A stretch of DNA of 64,000 nt from Siphonodentalium dalli. Its lineage: Eukaryota; Mollusca; Scaphopoda; Gadilida; Siphonodentaliidae. The notes beneath the pieces are model-generated. The model saw only the letters and a program-made list of their open reading frames with translations. It had not been told where the DNA came from and did not search any database. Positions 22,993 through 33,859 of the stretch are shown piece after piece. Positions within the stretch are counted from its first letter, which is position 1. Every line of letters begins with the position of its first letter. Location: positions 241,593,530 to 241,657,529 of the forward strand of contig CP136065.1 of assembly GCA_032622095.1 (NCBI GenBank). Direction: 5' to 3'. The translations under genes and the position numbers were made by a program.

Positions 22993-23190
22993 GATTTGCC
23001 AGTTCAATTCAAAACCTCACCACCTCCATTAGAGGGACGTGGCTGGAGGGTATCCGTTGGGGATGTCCAACTTAGAATTTCCAAATACACACTTGACTCA
23101 GACTCAGCATTTTCAAGTTAAAATTTTTCAACTTAACACCCCTAAAACAGGGGGTATTTGAAATGTTTTTCAGACACGAATGATACTTTT
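22993..23190 (+). repeat. Repeat L, copy 1
   Basis: Matches 23768-24034 with a deletion: GGTATCCGTTGGGG, GTCCAACTTA, TTCCAAATACACACTTG and GGGGGTATTTGA..TTTTTCAGA. Confidence 0.75.
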
Positions 23191-23199
23191 TTTTACATT

Positions 23200-23765
23200 T
23201 GGCCATTATTGAGACCTACACACCCTCTACCGAATCATTTTTTCCCCATTTTAGCAAGTTTTTTCCCGACCCCCCAGAAACACGAAATAAAATAATTTCG
23301 GAAGAATATTATAATTTTTACCGCTCACTGTATGTTTCCTGTCAACTACCTGTTACAGACGAGATGGCGATTTGCCAGCACGGTTCATGTTGCCACTTGC
23401 CATATTTGTCAATGGCACACAATATTTTTATTTGGAAACAAAATCAACAAATATATCAATCCAGCAGTGATATTTCGAATTAAAGTGATACATGTATGCA
23501 ATTTTCTTTACTTTTCACAAAACGGTAATACCTTCTTTCAGTTAATCAACCTGAGTTAAACTATGGCAGTCAGAACAATGACATGTTCTGTAAATGTTTC
23601 ATTGAGGCTTGTATAAATAATTTGTTTGTAATAGGCTTTCAAAGTAGATCAAGTCACTTTGCACGAAACAGCAAAATGCAATGATAAAAAGAATTAAAAT
23701 TTCCTTAAATATTCCAAATTACATGTATATACCCTCAATTCAATATTGTAAATCATTTTGAAATT
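23200..23765. other. No gene seen
   Basis: Open frames of 75-94 codons overlap each other in different frames and show no motif. Confidence 0.4.
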
Positions 23766-23767
23766 TG

Positions 23768-24034
23768 GCAAATTGCCAGTCAAATTCGAAACATCACCAC
23801 ACACAGGGACATGCCAGGAAGGTATCCGTTGGGGTGTCCAAGTTATAATTCCCAAAAACACACCTTGGCTGACAACAGCATTCTCACGTCCGAGGGATTT
23901 CATTTGTATCCATCTTCCCGCATTCGAGTCGAAACTTTCCGACATGTTACCCCAGCTGTTGAAACGGTCCAACCTAACACTCCCCTATTGTCAGAGGGGG
24001 TATTTGATTTTTTCAGATACGTATGCATCGATCT
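23768..24034 (+). repeat. Repeat L, copy 2
   Basis: The longer partner of the repeat at 22993-23190. Overlapping open frames in two phases here are repeat shadows. Confidence 0.75.
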
Positions 24035-24128
24035 GCATAAATTTGGTCATTAGTGAATGTAGCACACCTAGTTATCTCAGGACAACTGATACCATGTTCG
24101 TTATATATTAACAGTATAAGTTTTATGG

Positions 24129-24243
24129 GGAGAGCTTTCCGATGAATGGCAACAAGCCATATTTCCGACTAAATCCTGAAAAGTTACCCATAATTCTGCT
24201 GTGGTTAAAGAGTCGATTAATTAGGGCATTACTGTACATGTCA
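24129..24243. mobile_element. Family E foldback MITE, one arm and loop
   Basis: Nearly identical to 27797-27907 (GAGCTTTCCGATGAATGGC, GAAAAGTTACCCATAATTC, GGGCATTACTGTA). The left arm is missing. Confidence 0.9.
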
Positions 24244-24244
24244 T

Positions 24245-24505
24245 CTGATAAAAATGAATGTTCCACGGTGGCTCGCACTCATAACCATATCCTATGCGAT
24301 GGTGAGTAGTTATTCGATTGCCATCTCACAGAAGAATCCAATATCCATTCGTTTTCCACACTCGAGATAATCATTGGTAAAAGTTCCATACGGAATTACT
24401 TATCGACGGACGCTATAATTTCACAGGCGATTTAATATGAGAATCATCGGAGAAAGGCCCACGCAAATCGGAACTATAGGTTAAAAGTAGACACAGATAC
24501 GTAGG
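24245..24505. other. No gene seen
   Basis: No repeat or coding signal identified. Confidence 0.4.
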
Positions 24506-24508
24506 ATG

Positions 24509-24893
24509 GTCTAGGGAAATATACAGGGACGTGGCTATATGCTCTCCATCGGGAGTGTTCATGGATGGTCTATAGGGAAACATACAGGGACGTGGCTATA
24601 TGCTCTCCGTCAGGGGTGTTCATGAATGGTCTAGGGAAATATACAGGGACGTCGCTAGATGCTCTCCATCGGGGGTGTTCACCAGGAACGTGGCAAGATG
24701 CTCTCCGTCGGGGTGCTCACCAGGGACGTCGCTAGATGCTCTCCGTCGGGGGTGTTCATGGATGGTCTATAGGGAAACATCCAGGAACGTGGCTTGATGT
24801 TACCCGTGGGGGTGTTCATCAGGGACGTAGCTAGATGCTCTCCGTCGGAGGTGTTCATCGGGAACGTGGCTAGATGCTCTCCGTCGGGGGTGG
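24509..24893 (+). repeat. Composite minisatellite
   Basis: About nine units of CAGGGACGTGGCTAGATGCT plus CTCCGTCGGGGGTGTTCA. Some units carry an additional TGGTCTA(TA)GGGAAA(C/T)AT block, so two unit lengths (about 39 and 61 bp) are mixed. Short open frames through it are repeat-derived. Confidence 0.9.
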
Positions 24894-24899
24894 GAGGGG

Positions 24900-26022
24900 G
24901 AGGGCGTACTCAGCTCCTCTGCTGGGCGAATATAGAACCATTGTTCAAGATTGTGAACCGAAACAAATGTGGCACTACCTACTGCGTATCATAACATAAA
25001 AACAACTTTGCAAAAAATTGAAAACAATAAACATAAAACTAGGTACATCATATCACATTGTGCTAATCGAGATGAAAACTGGAATTTAAAATATCTTGCC
25101 TGACATATAGATAACAGACTCATGTATTCATTTCTATCAGCTAGTATGATGTTTTACAGCATCTTCATTTATGATGTTTATCACCATGCAGAGAACGAGG
25201 CCACACAAGGGCACTCAAGTTCATATCAAAAGACTTTACGTTAAGAACGGGTGCAATGACTGTGACCTCAGTAAATTTCTGGATTTTCAATGTTTATAAA
25301 TGTAGATTCGCAGTCAGAACCAGTAGGAATCGAACAAGTTGATAAAAATTAAACACTTAAACATAAACAAAATGCATTAAAAAAAAAAACATTGAGTGTG
25401 TCTCTATCTGTGGAACAAAGCATTGCACAGTATCAATAAAACGAAAACATATGTGATTCATTGTAGGGTTATTTTATTGTATAGATATTTGTCACAAATA
25501 TTCGAGAAAAGGTGGGTCTCTGAAAATACACAGGAAAATTATTTTGAAGAAAGAAATTGGGATGGTGGGTGCCAAGATAGGTCAAAATGACCAAAAAAAA
25601 GCCTGTGTGTCTGGAACTTTATTGTACCACCCCGGTGCATCTGCGCATATATAGCACATAATGGACGTCAACTATTTTCCTGGTAAATGATCTTATATAT
25701 AGGGTCTACACCCGGGGTTTGCAGACGACAACTGGATGCCATTCAGCAAGACCAAATGATCAATTCGGATAAATTTAATTTCATTGATTACCCACCGACA
25801 TTGATTCGACATTTTCTAACTGGTAACTCAATATGCCATTCATCATTACCATGCAACCTAACACCTACTATGTTTAGAAATTTCTAAACTATTTGAGATT
25901 ATCTAAAATGACAGAACAATTATATAATTAAAACATAGACCGTTTGGTCATTGTCGGGGCTAGTCTGAGCTAGTCACCATGTTAGAGAAAGCACTGATTG
26001 GATACACACCTTCGTGGTATAT
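24900..26022. other. No gene seen
   Basis: AT-rich with a poly-A run at 25380. This is the left flank of the LTR element. No supported gene. Confidence 0.45.
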
Positions 26023-26027
26023 ATATA

Positions 26028-26163
26028 TGTGACGTATTTATAAAGGTTATCGTTGATTAATAATGGAGCACATTTTATGATTTATTTTATTAATCCGTAT
26101 ACCGAATGTGACCAACATAATTCGTACATAACATAGAGCGTAGCTCGCATTGCATACACGACA
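26028..26163 (-). repeat. 3' LTR of the gypsy element
   Basis: 136 bp. On the minus strand it begins TGTCGTGTATGC and ends ACGTCACA, the usual TG...CA ends. It matches 33560-33696 (shared plus-strand GTTATCGTTGATTAAT, AATGGAGCACATTTTATGA, CCAACATAATTCGTACATAA). Confidence 0.93.
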
Positions 26164-26174
26164 TCCCCGCTTCA
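26164..26174 (-). other. Polypurine tract of the gypsy element
   Basis: On the minus strand GAAGCGGGGA directly precedes the 3' LTR. This is where plus-strand DNA synthesis is normally primed. Confidence 0.7.
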
Positions 26175-26946
26175 CTTGGAATTATACATGTACATGTACA
26201 TAAATGAGTACAACATGGAGAAATAAACATGCACATAATTTGTAAGATCACAACATTACTGATCAACCAGTCAAAACAAAATCAGTTCAGGCAATCTCCT
26301 TGTGCGCACAGGCAGTCTTCTAGTCATACCATCACTATACTCATTCACTCTTACACTATTATTGTCTCAGGGAACTGGGAACGGAATTCAAGGAGCTTCT
26401 GATAAATCATTCCTGGACCCACCATTCAATGGTACATGACACTCCAACCAATCATCTGATGAATCACTATCTGGTACACCCTCTCGCCTGACATCACCTT
26501 TGAATAATTTAACGCGACCTATGTGTCGCTGAATTATCCTGTTTCCCGTTTTTAGCATTAAAACAGAAACTTTTCGACTTGCCACTTTATATGGAACAGG
26601 CTCAAATTTGAGAGTGATTTTGTTTTCCCTCCTCCGAGACAATAGCACATAATCTACAATTCCAATGGACCTAGGCTGTGCTTTTCTACATTTTGTCGAC
26701 ACGAGGCTTGCTCTTGCTCGTTTGTGAAGCATCACATTCTCTGATAATTGTATCTTTAAATGCCTCAGATTTATTACCTCTGGCACATTGTTTCTAATCT
26801 TGCGATTAAATAGCATCTCTGCAGGGGATTTCACTGTTGTAGTATGATATATCGACCTGTATGCTAGAAGAAAATTGTCTATTTCTAATTTATAATCACG
26901 CCCTTCCGCATTGGCCGTTCTTATTGCTTTTAACAATGTTTAGTTT

Positions 26947-27446
26947 AAAGACACGGTTGGCCTTGGCAGTGGGTATCCTGTGAAAATATCTCCACCCGTC
27001 AAAAACCGCCACAAACAGAAAGAACATCAAGATGTAGATAGACTTTGTCCGTATACAAATAAGTAAAATCGCATAAACAGTATGTTATGGTCATATGTTT
27101 GACCTTGTTATGTAAACAAAAGCATAAAAAGTTACTTTTCTGGTGTTTGTTTATATTATGATGGTAAACATAAAGAACGTTCTTTGTTGGTGAATACCTG
27201 ATATGGAACTAATAAAGAGCGTTTATGCCATTTGTGTGTGATTAGCCAGTAGCAATGTGCTGTCTTCTGTAACACAATCAGGCTCTTGCTTAGGTAAAAT
27301 ATAATAGGTCTTTGTGATAACATGCTGTTTACGCGATGGTCATGGTATATATGAACGGAACTGTATGCGTTTTAATGTTTTTCTGTTTACGGATGTTTGG
27401 AACAGATATGAATATTTTCGACAATTAAGGCCGCACGTGCCTTTAA
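26947..27446 (-). mobile_element. Family C MITE, copy C3, inside integrase
   Basis: TTAA at 26947-26950 and 27443-27446. Termini are TTTAAAGACACGGTTGG and CCGCACGTGCCTTTAA. Integrase sequence continues in frame on both sides if a single TTAA is counted, which shows directly that the target site is TTAA. Confidence 0.93.
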
Positions 27447-27730
27447 GCGTTTCATTTCCCCATTTGCAGCCGGCCAATTCGTACTCACTTTGAGGTGAAT
27501 GATATAATGCGTGACACAATATTGTGAAAACTTGAACACGAAGTGAACACTGAACCGTTATCGCTCATTATCTGAATTGGATATCCATGGACTGAAAACA
27601 CTCTTGTTAACCATTTTGTAATAATATCTGAGCTTAACGATTTGGTTACATGGATTTGTTGCCATCTTGAGAACAAATCAATTGCAATGATATATTCACC
27701 TGATGGAAAGGGTCAACACACATCGATAGC

Positions 27731-27907
27731 TACAGTAATGCCCAAAGTAATCGACTCCTTAACCACAGCAGAATTATGGGTAACTTTTCAGGATTTCCCC
27801 GAGAGCTTTCCGATGAATGGCAACAAGCCATATTTCCGACTAAATCCTGAAAAGTTACCCATAATTCTGCTGTGGTTAAGGAATCGATTACTTAGGGCAT
27901 TACTGTA
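27731..27907. mobile_element. Family E foldback MITE, inside integrase
   Basis: Arms of about 66 bp, TACAGTAATGCCC...CAGGATTT against AAATCCTGA...GGGCATTACTGTA, around a ~45-bp loop. The integrase core reads through continuously if a single TA is kept, so the target duplication is TA, as for Tc1/mariner-type transposition. Confidence 0.92.
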
Positions 27908-28289
27908 CCTTCAGCCAGGGCCCATTTGTAACAGTAGAAACCAATGGCTCTGGAATTGGCATGGATCCCACTAATTGCAAGCATAACATCAAAACATATT
28001 GCTCGATCATATGGTCCATTCAAGGCCACCATAGTTTTTCTCGCAATAATTGCTTACACCTGGCAATTCCCTAATGGCCACTGTGAGAAGTTCAATAACC
28101 TTCATTTGTGCCACGCAGGATAACATTATCGACAACAGATTATTCATTCCTCATCATATAAAATTTGCAGTCCTTTGACTACTTGTTTGATGGGTTCCAC
28201 CCTGATCGGTTGCTTGTGATATTTCATACAATATCATATATTTTGGAACCGTTGCTTACGCAACGAAACAAATGTATTCTTCAGCTAGA

Positions 28290-29452
28290 TTTCTGCCTAT
28301 ATTTTTACATGCTTGTGTTGTGTGACTCAGTCTTGAGAGGTAATCGGCGATATTAAGACCGGCCTGGCATGTATCGTATACGGTAGTCAAAAGCTTGTAG
28401 TCTAAGAGACCATCTCTCCACCCTTGCACATGGTTTACCGGTTTTGGGGAACAAAAACTCAAGTGCCTTATGATCAGTAACCAAACCAAAACATATTCTT
28501 GGAGGTAAAGATAAAAGCTTTCGCAATCCCAAACAGTAGCAAGGGTTTGTTTTGATGTTATTTGGTCACATTTGGGAGTCAGGGAACTCGACTGAGCGTT
28601 TATGGTTGGCAGATTTGTTTATTAACGAAATACCAATGTTCACCATTTTTATTTTTACATATTCCAGTCTTTTGACACAAAAATGACGACTTTTCCATCG
28701 TGGAAGTCGTGAGGATTTTGGATATGTTATTATATGAGTATAGTCACACTCAAAACCACTAAAAGTCATTGCATAGCAAAATGTTTCTTCCCATCAGTTT
28801 GACTGGAATAATAAGGATTTGCAAAATCGACACAAAAAAGCCATAACTTGGACCCTATTTGAAAGATCTGTAGAAAATTTCCCCCAAAGCGGATTTTGGA
28901 TATATTGTTCCCAAAATAACACCAAAAACAGTTTTGTTACCAATAATATAGGTTCACCTTAAAGTCCGAGTCTCAACTAGAAAATTACAATTTTCACCAT
29001 TGTTTTTTTTACATATTCCTGACTTTTGACCCAAATATGACGATTTTCCGTCCCTGGGATTCATGGGGATTTTGGTTATGTAATTATATGGGTATAGTCG
29101 CATTCAAACACAACAACAGACAATCCATAGCAATTTGTTGACGGTTGGGTGTTTCTTTCCTTCAGATTGACTGGACCAATGAGGAACAGCAAAATTGAAA
29201 CAAAACAAATATAAATACGACCCTATTTCAAAGAGCAGTATCCAAAGCGGATTTCAGCGGATTTTGCATATATTGTTCCCCAGACTTGGGTTCCACATCA
29301 GTCAGACTACGACTAACAAAAGCAATTGGTTGGAAAGAGCCACAATGCTGCATTTGACGTAATACTGAACCAAGGCCAAATGGTCCAGCATCAACAGTTA
29401 ATTCAGTTTCAGCTGAAGGTTCAAAATATGCAAGGATGCTGTCAGCTGACAA
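28290..29452 (-). pseudogene. gypsy RNase H domain, split
   Basis: The first half (about 29425-29290) has ELTVDAGPFGLGSVL and PIAFVSRSLTDVE, the start of a Ty3/gypsy RNase H. The domain resumes at about 28540-28300 in shifted frames with the TDHKALEF-like block and ends near IADYLSRL. RNase H removes the RNA template during reverse transcription. Here a ~740-bp insertion at 28545-29285 breaks it. Confidence 0.88.
28545..29285 (-). mobile_element. Insertion of two ~300-bp imperfect direct repeats in RNase H
   Basis: The two halves, about 28632-28945 and 28997-29285, share TTCACCATT, TTACATATTCC, TTTTGAC, ATATG(A/G)GTATAGTC, TTTGACTGGA/TTGACTGGA, CCAAAGCGGATTT and ATATATTGTTCCC. It may be a tandem pair or an insertion bounded by long direct repeats. 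No terminal inverted repeats were seen. Confidence 0.75.
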
Positions 29453-30725
29453 TAATAATTTGAGTTGATTGAAAGCATTTTCTTCCTTTTTTACTCCATT
29501 TCCAACTACTATAATTCTTTATTAAGTTGCAGAGTGGCTCACATACTGATGCACAGTTGGGAATAAACTTGGCACAATAATTTACAAGACCCAAGAAACT
29601 TATGACTTCAGAGACATTTTGAGGTGGGCGTGCCTCTGTAATTGGCTTTAATTTGGCATCACTTGGACTTATTCCACATTTTGACAATTTTTGACCCATG
29701 AAAGTTAAACTATCTCGACCAAATTCACACTTGAAAAGGTTAAACCTGAACATAATTTCCCAGTTATGGTCATGTTGCGCCTGGTTGCTCCAAAAACAAT
29801 GATGTCATCAGAAACATTTTGAGCGCCGTCACAACCGTGTGACCAATTAAAGGCTGAAATATTTCCGAAGCTAAATTTACTCCAAAATTAGTCTTTTGGT
29901 GGAACACCCAACGAATATCAAGCTTTGATATTATCTTTGCGTTATTCATATTATATAAAAGTTCAACTGCCGGCATTATGTGCCGTTCCCTCTCTATGGC
30001 TTCATTGTCTCGACGCATGTCTAAACAAATCCTTATAACGTGCCCATCATTTTTTGGAATAACGACCAATGGGGAAACCCAAGGCACAATGCACCGTGTC
30101 AGTGGTATCCATAGAGAGCAGTTCGTCTAGTTTAGTATTGAGCCTTTCACCTATGTATGTATAATTTATTGAAACAAATCCAGCTTGGATTTATGGTTCC
30201 AATGATACAAATAGAAAAGAAGATATATAAAACTAGCATATTGTTCATATTATATGTTTGGCATTACGTATTCGGATCGTCCTGGAATTATCTGATTATG
30301 ATGTATGCCAAATTTAGTCCTTGAGATCATGTATGAACCTTCGTGGTGCTAGATGAAAGTCAATGTGTTCAATGAAATGTGTTAATGTGGGCGATTTAAC
30401 TACATGAGCGGTAGGCTATTCCATTCTGAGCATACTCTCTGTGAGAATGTTCCAGCATAGGTGTTGTATTTAAAGAACTGTGTCGGGTCTATGTTGTACA
30501 TTTCCGTTAACACTTTATAAATTTCGATCATATCTGCTCTAAGTAGACTGTATTTAATCGAAGGCAAGTTCAGTATTAGCAGTCTCATGTCGTAACAATA
30601 CTTCCCCAGACAGGGTACCATTCTTGTTGTAAATGGTATCCTCATCTGAGGTTGAGCAACTGGTTTTACAGACCTATTTATGTGTAAGTCCAAACAGAAA
30701 TTCTTTAATTTACCGACACCCTTGA
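29440..30725 (-). pseudogene. gypsy reverse transcriptase, interrupted by a LINE
   Basis: The N-terminal lead-in lies at 30725-30645 (LHINRSVKPVAQPQMRIPF), the fingers/palm at 30087-29830 (WVSPLVVIPK, ICLDMRRDNEAI, KIISKLDIRW) and the thumb/connection at 29753-29480 (LTFMGQKLSKCGISPSDAK, FLGLVNYCAKFIPN). A gap of about 30 residues separates the KLDIRWVFHQ block from the FGVN.ASEIFQ block. The catalytic YxDD-type region (SDDIIVFG) lies in a shifted frame near 29800. These features make it enzymatically dead. Confidence 0.92.
30150..30640 (-). pseudogene. LINE ORF2 3' fragment inside gypsy RT
   Basis: On the minus strand from 30640: RMVPCLGKYCYDMRLLILNL, PSIKYSLLRADMIEIYKVL, then QRVCSEWNSLPL. 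This is the same C-terminal LINE region as at 4390-4830, from a related but different family. One frameshift precedes the final HVVKSPTLTHFIEHI block. The 3' end near 30150-30170 has an AATAAA in a TTGAAACAAATCC context. gypsy sequence resumes at about 30150 (LDELLSMD block). Confidence 0.88.
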
Positions 30726-30757
30726 AAAGGTTGGGATGTTTACTTATAATCTTTGAT

Positions 30758-31409
30758 TTAAAGGGGTACTGTACACTAAGATAGGCGATTTTTTTATTTA
30801 CTCCAATTGAAATAACTTTCAAGTTAGATTGTGTTCGTGTTATATGAGTTTCGTATAAGCCTAATTTAGCGAAGAAAATATTGATCTTGGAAACAAAAAT
30901 ATTACGATTTCAAACTACGCGCCATGTTTTTGACCTTCACCGGAGAAGACGCCGGTCGCAGGAAGAACCGGAAGTTCATTGCTCACAGCTTCGATTGATG
31001 CATTCAATCTCTTCCATCGAACAATCTCACTCCCTATAAAATACTTGACGCTTTATGACTCTTGTTTCTTTCTCCTTTTCCCCCGAATCGGTTATAACGG
31101 GCCTTCTTTTGCGGGTAACATGTTTTGTTTGCAACTCAATAATGTTCGCGAATGGCCGTCGATAAAAGACACGCAACATATGCGATTTCAAGAACGATAA
31201 CTCGTAATGGCATAATTCTCCATTTTATGACTCCAGCCATAAATGAATTTATATTAAATAATAAAATTTTACTTTTACGATAGCCTGTTAACCGGAACGT
31301 TTTCAGTAGACATCGTCGACTCAAATTAGTTATTTTATAATATAATATTCATATTAGGTCGCTATTGTCACTGGGAATTTATTGAAATTGGGGTACAGTA
31401 CCCCTTTAA
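30758..31409. mobile_element. Family B-type element, copy B4, between protease and RT
   Basis: Ends are TTAAAGGGGTACTGTACACT and GGGTACAGTACCCCTTTAA. The 650-bp interior differs from other B copies, so only the termini are shared. The gypsy frame is continuous across the site if one TTAA is counted. Confidence 0.92.
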
Positions 31410-31830
31410 GATAACTAATACTGTTTAGACATTCAGTGTTGATCTTTAGTACCCCAAATTTTAAGGCAGTATTTTGTCCAAGAAGAGGGATGTGGTGACC
31501 ATCCATAACAAGAAACTCTACTTCATCGACTCTTCCCCAATTCTTAGAGGACATTTTACCAGCAGGATACATTGTGATATTTCTTGGCAAAGCAATCAAT
31601 ATGGATGTGGACATTAACACGTGCACCTGAATCAATGAGAAATTTCACTCTTGTGCCGACATTCAATAATACATTGATATATGACATTTTGTTTACATTC
31701 AAGTTGAAAACATAATCATCAGATTCATCATCAGTGCATGTGGTATGATTTATATTATCGTATGAATCAACGCAGTATGTTCGTTGTTGTTGTTGAGGGT
31801 TTGTTCCTCTGCCTCTGGGTAACAATTGTC
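31350..31830 (-). pseudogene. gypsy aspartic protease
   Basis: The active-site motif FLIDSGARVNVH lies at about 31640-31605. The conserved C-terminal strand follows in a second frame (DGHHIPLLGQNTALKFGVL, about 31520-31445). A frameshift near 31600 separates the two. In a live element it would cleave the Gag-Pol polyprotein. Confidence 0.88.
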
Positions 31831-31939
31831 TGTGGGCTTGACGAGTATGCCTCTCATCTTCGGACTCCCTTGTCCTGCGATAGTTCTGATTCGATTCATT
31901 TCGCGCTCCGCGTGTATAACTAATGTAGAGATTCCTGTT

Positions 31940-32315
31940 TCGCCTGGGCGCATGGGGATTTTATTTATAGAATGGGAATTTTTTGGGAGGATTAGAAGTA
32001 GAACTGCGAACCGGAGGCCGAGTCCGGTAAAAGGTGTAGTTGGGAATTTCTATTTCGTTTATTGTCGTTGACATTATGTCAATAATATTGATTTTTCGTT
32101 CTGCAGCTCACTAGGGGTTGTGGTCGGAGACGGCCGAGTCGGCCCCCGGTTCGTTAATTATGTGCTGGTTGTTATTGTTATTTTAACGGAATTCTGAGTT
32201 GGTCATTCGCAAAACCAATATATTTTATATTCTATAATTACAATCATGGGTATATAATATATGATCTTGAGCGCGTTACCATTTCTGACATTGGTTTTCT
32301 TGTATTCACTGGTAG
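31940..32315 (+). repeat. Dispersed repeat S, copy 3, inside gag-protease junction
   Basis: Homologous to 3640-3920 and, inverted, to 6055-6330. It separates the zinc-knuckle remnant from the protease frame. Confidence 0.8.
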
Positions 32316-32319
32316 TGAG

Positions 32320-33085
32320 TTTGGTTCTACACAAGTGTGTTATATGATTATGACACATAAAACAGCGACCGCATGATTGTCCTTGTGCAGATCTACAAAA
32401 TTTTGAAGGAAAATGTTCTTTTCCCGCATGATTGTCTCATTTGGTAACTGCTACTTTTCACATTGCCGCGTCGAAAATCTTGGAACTTTTCACGGGATCG
32501 ATTACCTTTTCCCATAAAACAAGCACTATCATTGTGTAACTCATGTCCAATTTCGGTTTGATACATTTTCATCTATTTTCACATTTTTCAGCTGTTGATC
32601 GATAATCGTAGTCTTTTTTTCTGATTGTTCGTAAATTCGAGAGATTTCCACAACCTTTTCCAATGATAGATCTGCTTCTGGAGAAGTCGACGTCGTAAAT
32701 TTGAGCTCATACAATTATCAATCACTTGATCGCGGGCGGATCATTTCAGCAGGATTTGGATATTCACATGTTTTTATCAGTATTTTGAGTTGTACGATGT
32801 ATTGTTCCAGTGGTTCTTTTTCTAGTTGGATACACCTCATAAATATGGAACGTTCAAATAGTACATTTCGCTTTGGTATGAATGTAGCTGTGATAGCATC
32901 TTTCGCCTTTTCATAGTCATCATTTTCAATTGTTCAAAGATTTCCATTAATTCTGAGCCACATTTTAGGAGGAGTAAACTTCTCTTTTGTTCATCATCAT
33001 CTATGCCATATGGGGCTATCTCGTTGCCTGGAAATAATGAAATTGCCATTTTCAAATTTCTTTTCGTTGTTTTATATATCAACAA
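32320..33085 (-). pseudogene. gypsy gag (capsid/nucleocapsid) remnant
   Basis: Starts in the frame 33085-32837 with the Gag block DDEQKRSLLLLKCGSELMEI. The following Gag region (about 32940-32640) is in shifted frames. At about 32395-32330 a cysteine/histidine cluster with CGRCFMCHNHITHLC spacing represents the nucleocapsid zinc knuckle. Several frameshifts and a stop make it non-functional. Confidence 0.85.
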
Positions 33086-33092
33086 CTTTATG

Positions 33093-33492
33093 TTAACCCT
33101 TTACCCAACAAACCGGCCAAAAACGGCCAAATAAAGCTGCAACAGCCTAAATTATCTTGGGTCTGTCTCAATAAAACCATACAAATATAGATAGCATTGG
33201 AACCGGTTCATTGACCACATTGTGATGGTTACAGTTATACCCTGTGCCAATGCATTCTCTTATATATGCGAGTCGACCATAGGTCGCCTCGCATATAGAA
33301 GAGAATGCATTGGCCTAAACAAAATCTTTTTTAAACACTTTTTACCATTTTTTCTTACATTCTTTAACAATTTTATAATTTTTAATGTGTTAAGCCAATG
33401 CATTCTCTTATATATGCGAGGCGACCTATGGTCGAATCGCATATATAAGAGAATGCATTGGCACAGGGCCGTTCTGTTGGGTAAAGGGTTAA
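33093..33492 (+). mobile_element. Family D twin-hairpin element, D1, in gypsy leader
   Basis: TTAA at 33093 and 33489. Left end TTAACCCTTTACCCAACAAA, right end TGTTGGGTAAAGGGTTAA. Hairpins begin near 33247 and 33403. The first hairpin has lost two bases in its right arm. Confidence 0.95.
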
Positions 33493-33539
33493 CCGAACGT
33501 TCAATTCGGTTGTTATTATGTTGTTTCCTGACTCTTTAT

Positions 33540-33557
33540 GACATATCGCCGTCGCCA
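33540..33557 (-). other. Primer-binding site of the gypsy element
   Basis: Two bases inside the 5' LTR, the minus strand reads TGGCGACGGCGATATG. Its TGG start complements the CCA end of a tRNA. I could not identify which tRNA. Confidence 0.6.
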
Positions 33558-33559
33558 GA

Positions 33560-33696
33560 TGTGATGTATTTATAAGGGTTATCGTTGATTAATATATAAT
33601 GGAGCACATTTTATGATATATTCTATTAATCCGTATACATGAAGAGACCAACATAATTCGTACATAATATGCGTAATTCGCATTGCACACATGACA
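33560..33696 (-). repeat. 5' LTR of the gypsy element
   Basis: 137 bp, minus-strand ends TGTCATGTGTGC and TACATCACA. It is flanked on the right by ATATA, matching the five bases left of the other LTR. Confidence 0.93.
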
Positions 33697-33859
33697 ATAT
33701 ACCGGTATATACAGTGCGGGCAACCAACGAGTATGGATACAGCAACATTGTGATCGATCAGTTTAATTAGTGAGTGTTGACAGTGATCTTTCTCCCAATC
33801 GTCACCAAACTTCAAATGGATCTTCTGGGTGACCACTAGATGTGAGTCATCGAACATTG

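Larger units (their letters stand above)
26388..28110 (-). pseudogene. gypsy integrase, interrupted by two MITEs
   Basis: Read from high to low coordinates. The N-terminal zinc-binding remnant lies around 28100-27910 (HSGH.., LLREKLWWP), then the catalytic core (AIDLFSRW near 27680 and SDNGSVFTS near 27540, holding the first two acidic catalytic residues). After MITE C comes a 182-codon stretch (26936-26388) with the conserved LLAYRS..HTTT..SPAEMLFNRK block and the C-terminal tail. In a live element integrase would insert the cDNA into host DNA. Here the gene is split by MITE E (27731-27907) and MITE C (26947-27446), and has stop codons and frameshifts. The 182-codon piece is the longest surviving retrotransposon frame in the window. 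Confidence 0.9.
26023..33701 (-). mobile_element. Ty3/gypsy-type LTR retrotransposon, dead, with seven nested insertions
   Basis: Element 26028-33696 plus 5-bp flanks ATATA on each side (26023-26027 and 33697-33701). On the minus strand the order is 5' LTR, primer-binding site, gag, protease, reverse transcriptase, RNase H, integrase, polypurine tract, 3' LTR. Integrase after RNase H places it in the Ty3/gypsy group. No envelope-like frame was seen. Subtracting the insertions (about 3.3 kb) leaves roughly 4.3-4.4 kb, a normal size. LTRs are about 88% alike by eye, so the insertion is old. Inserted later: D (33093-33492), repeat S (31940-32315), B (30758-31409), a LINE (about 30150-30640), a direct-repeat pair (about 28545-29285), E (27731-27907) and C (26947-27446). 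Every coding domain carries frameshifts or gaps. Confidence 0.95.

Noticed and set aside
27642-27974. 110-codon plus-strand frame
   Set aside because: Runs antisense to integrase and through MITE E. Not a gene.
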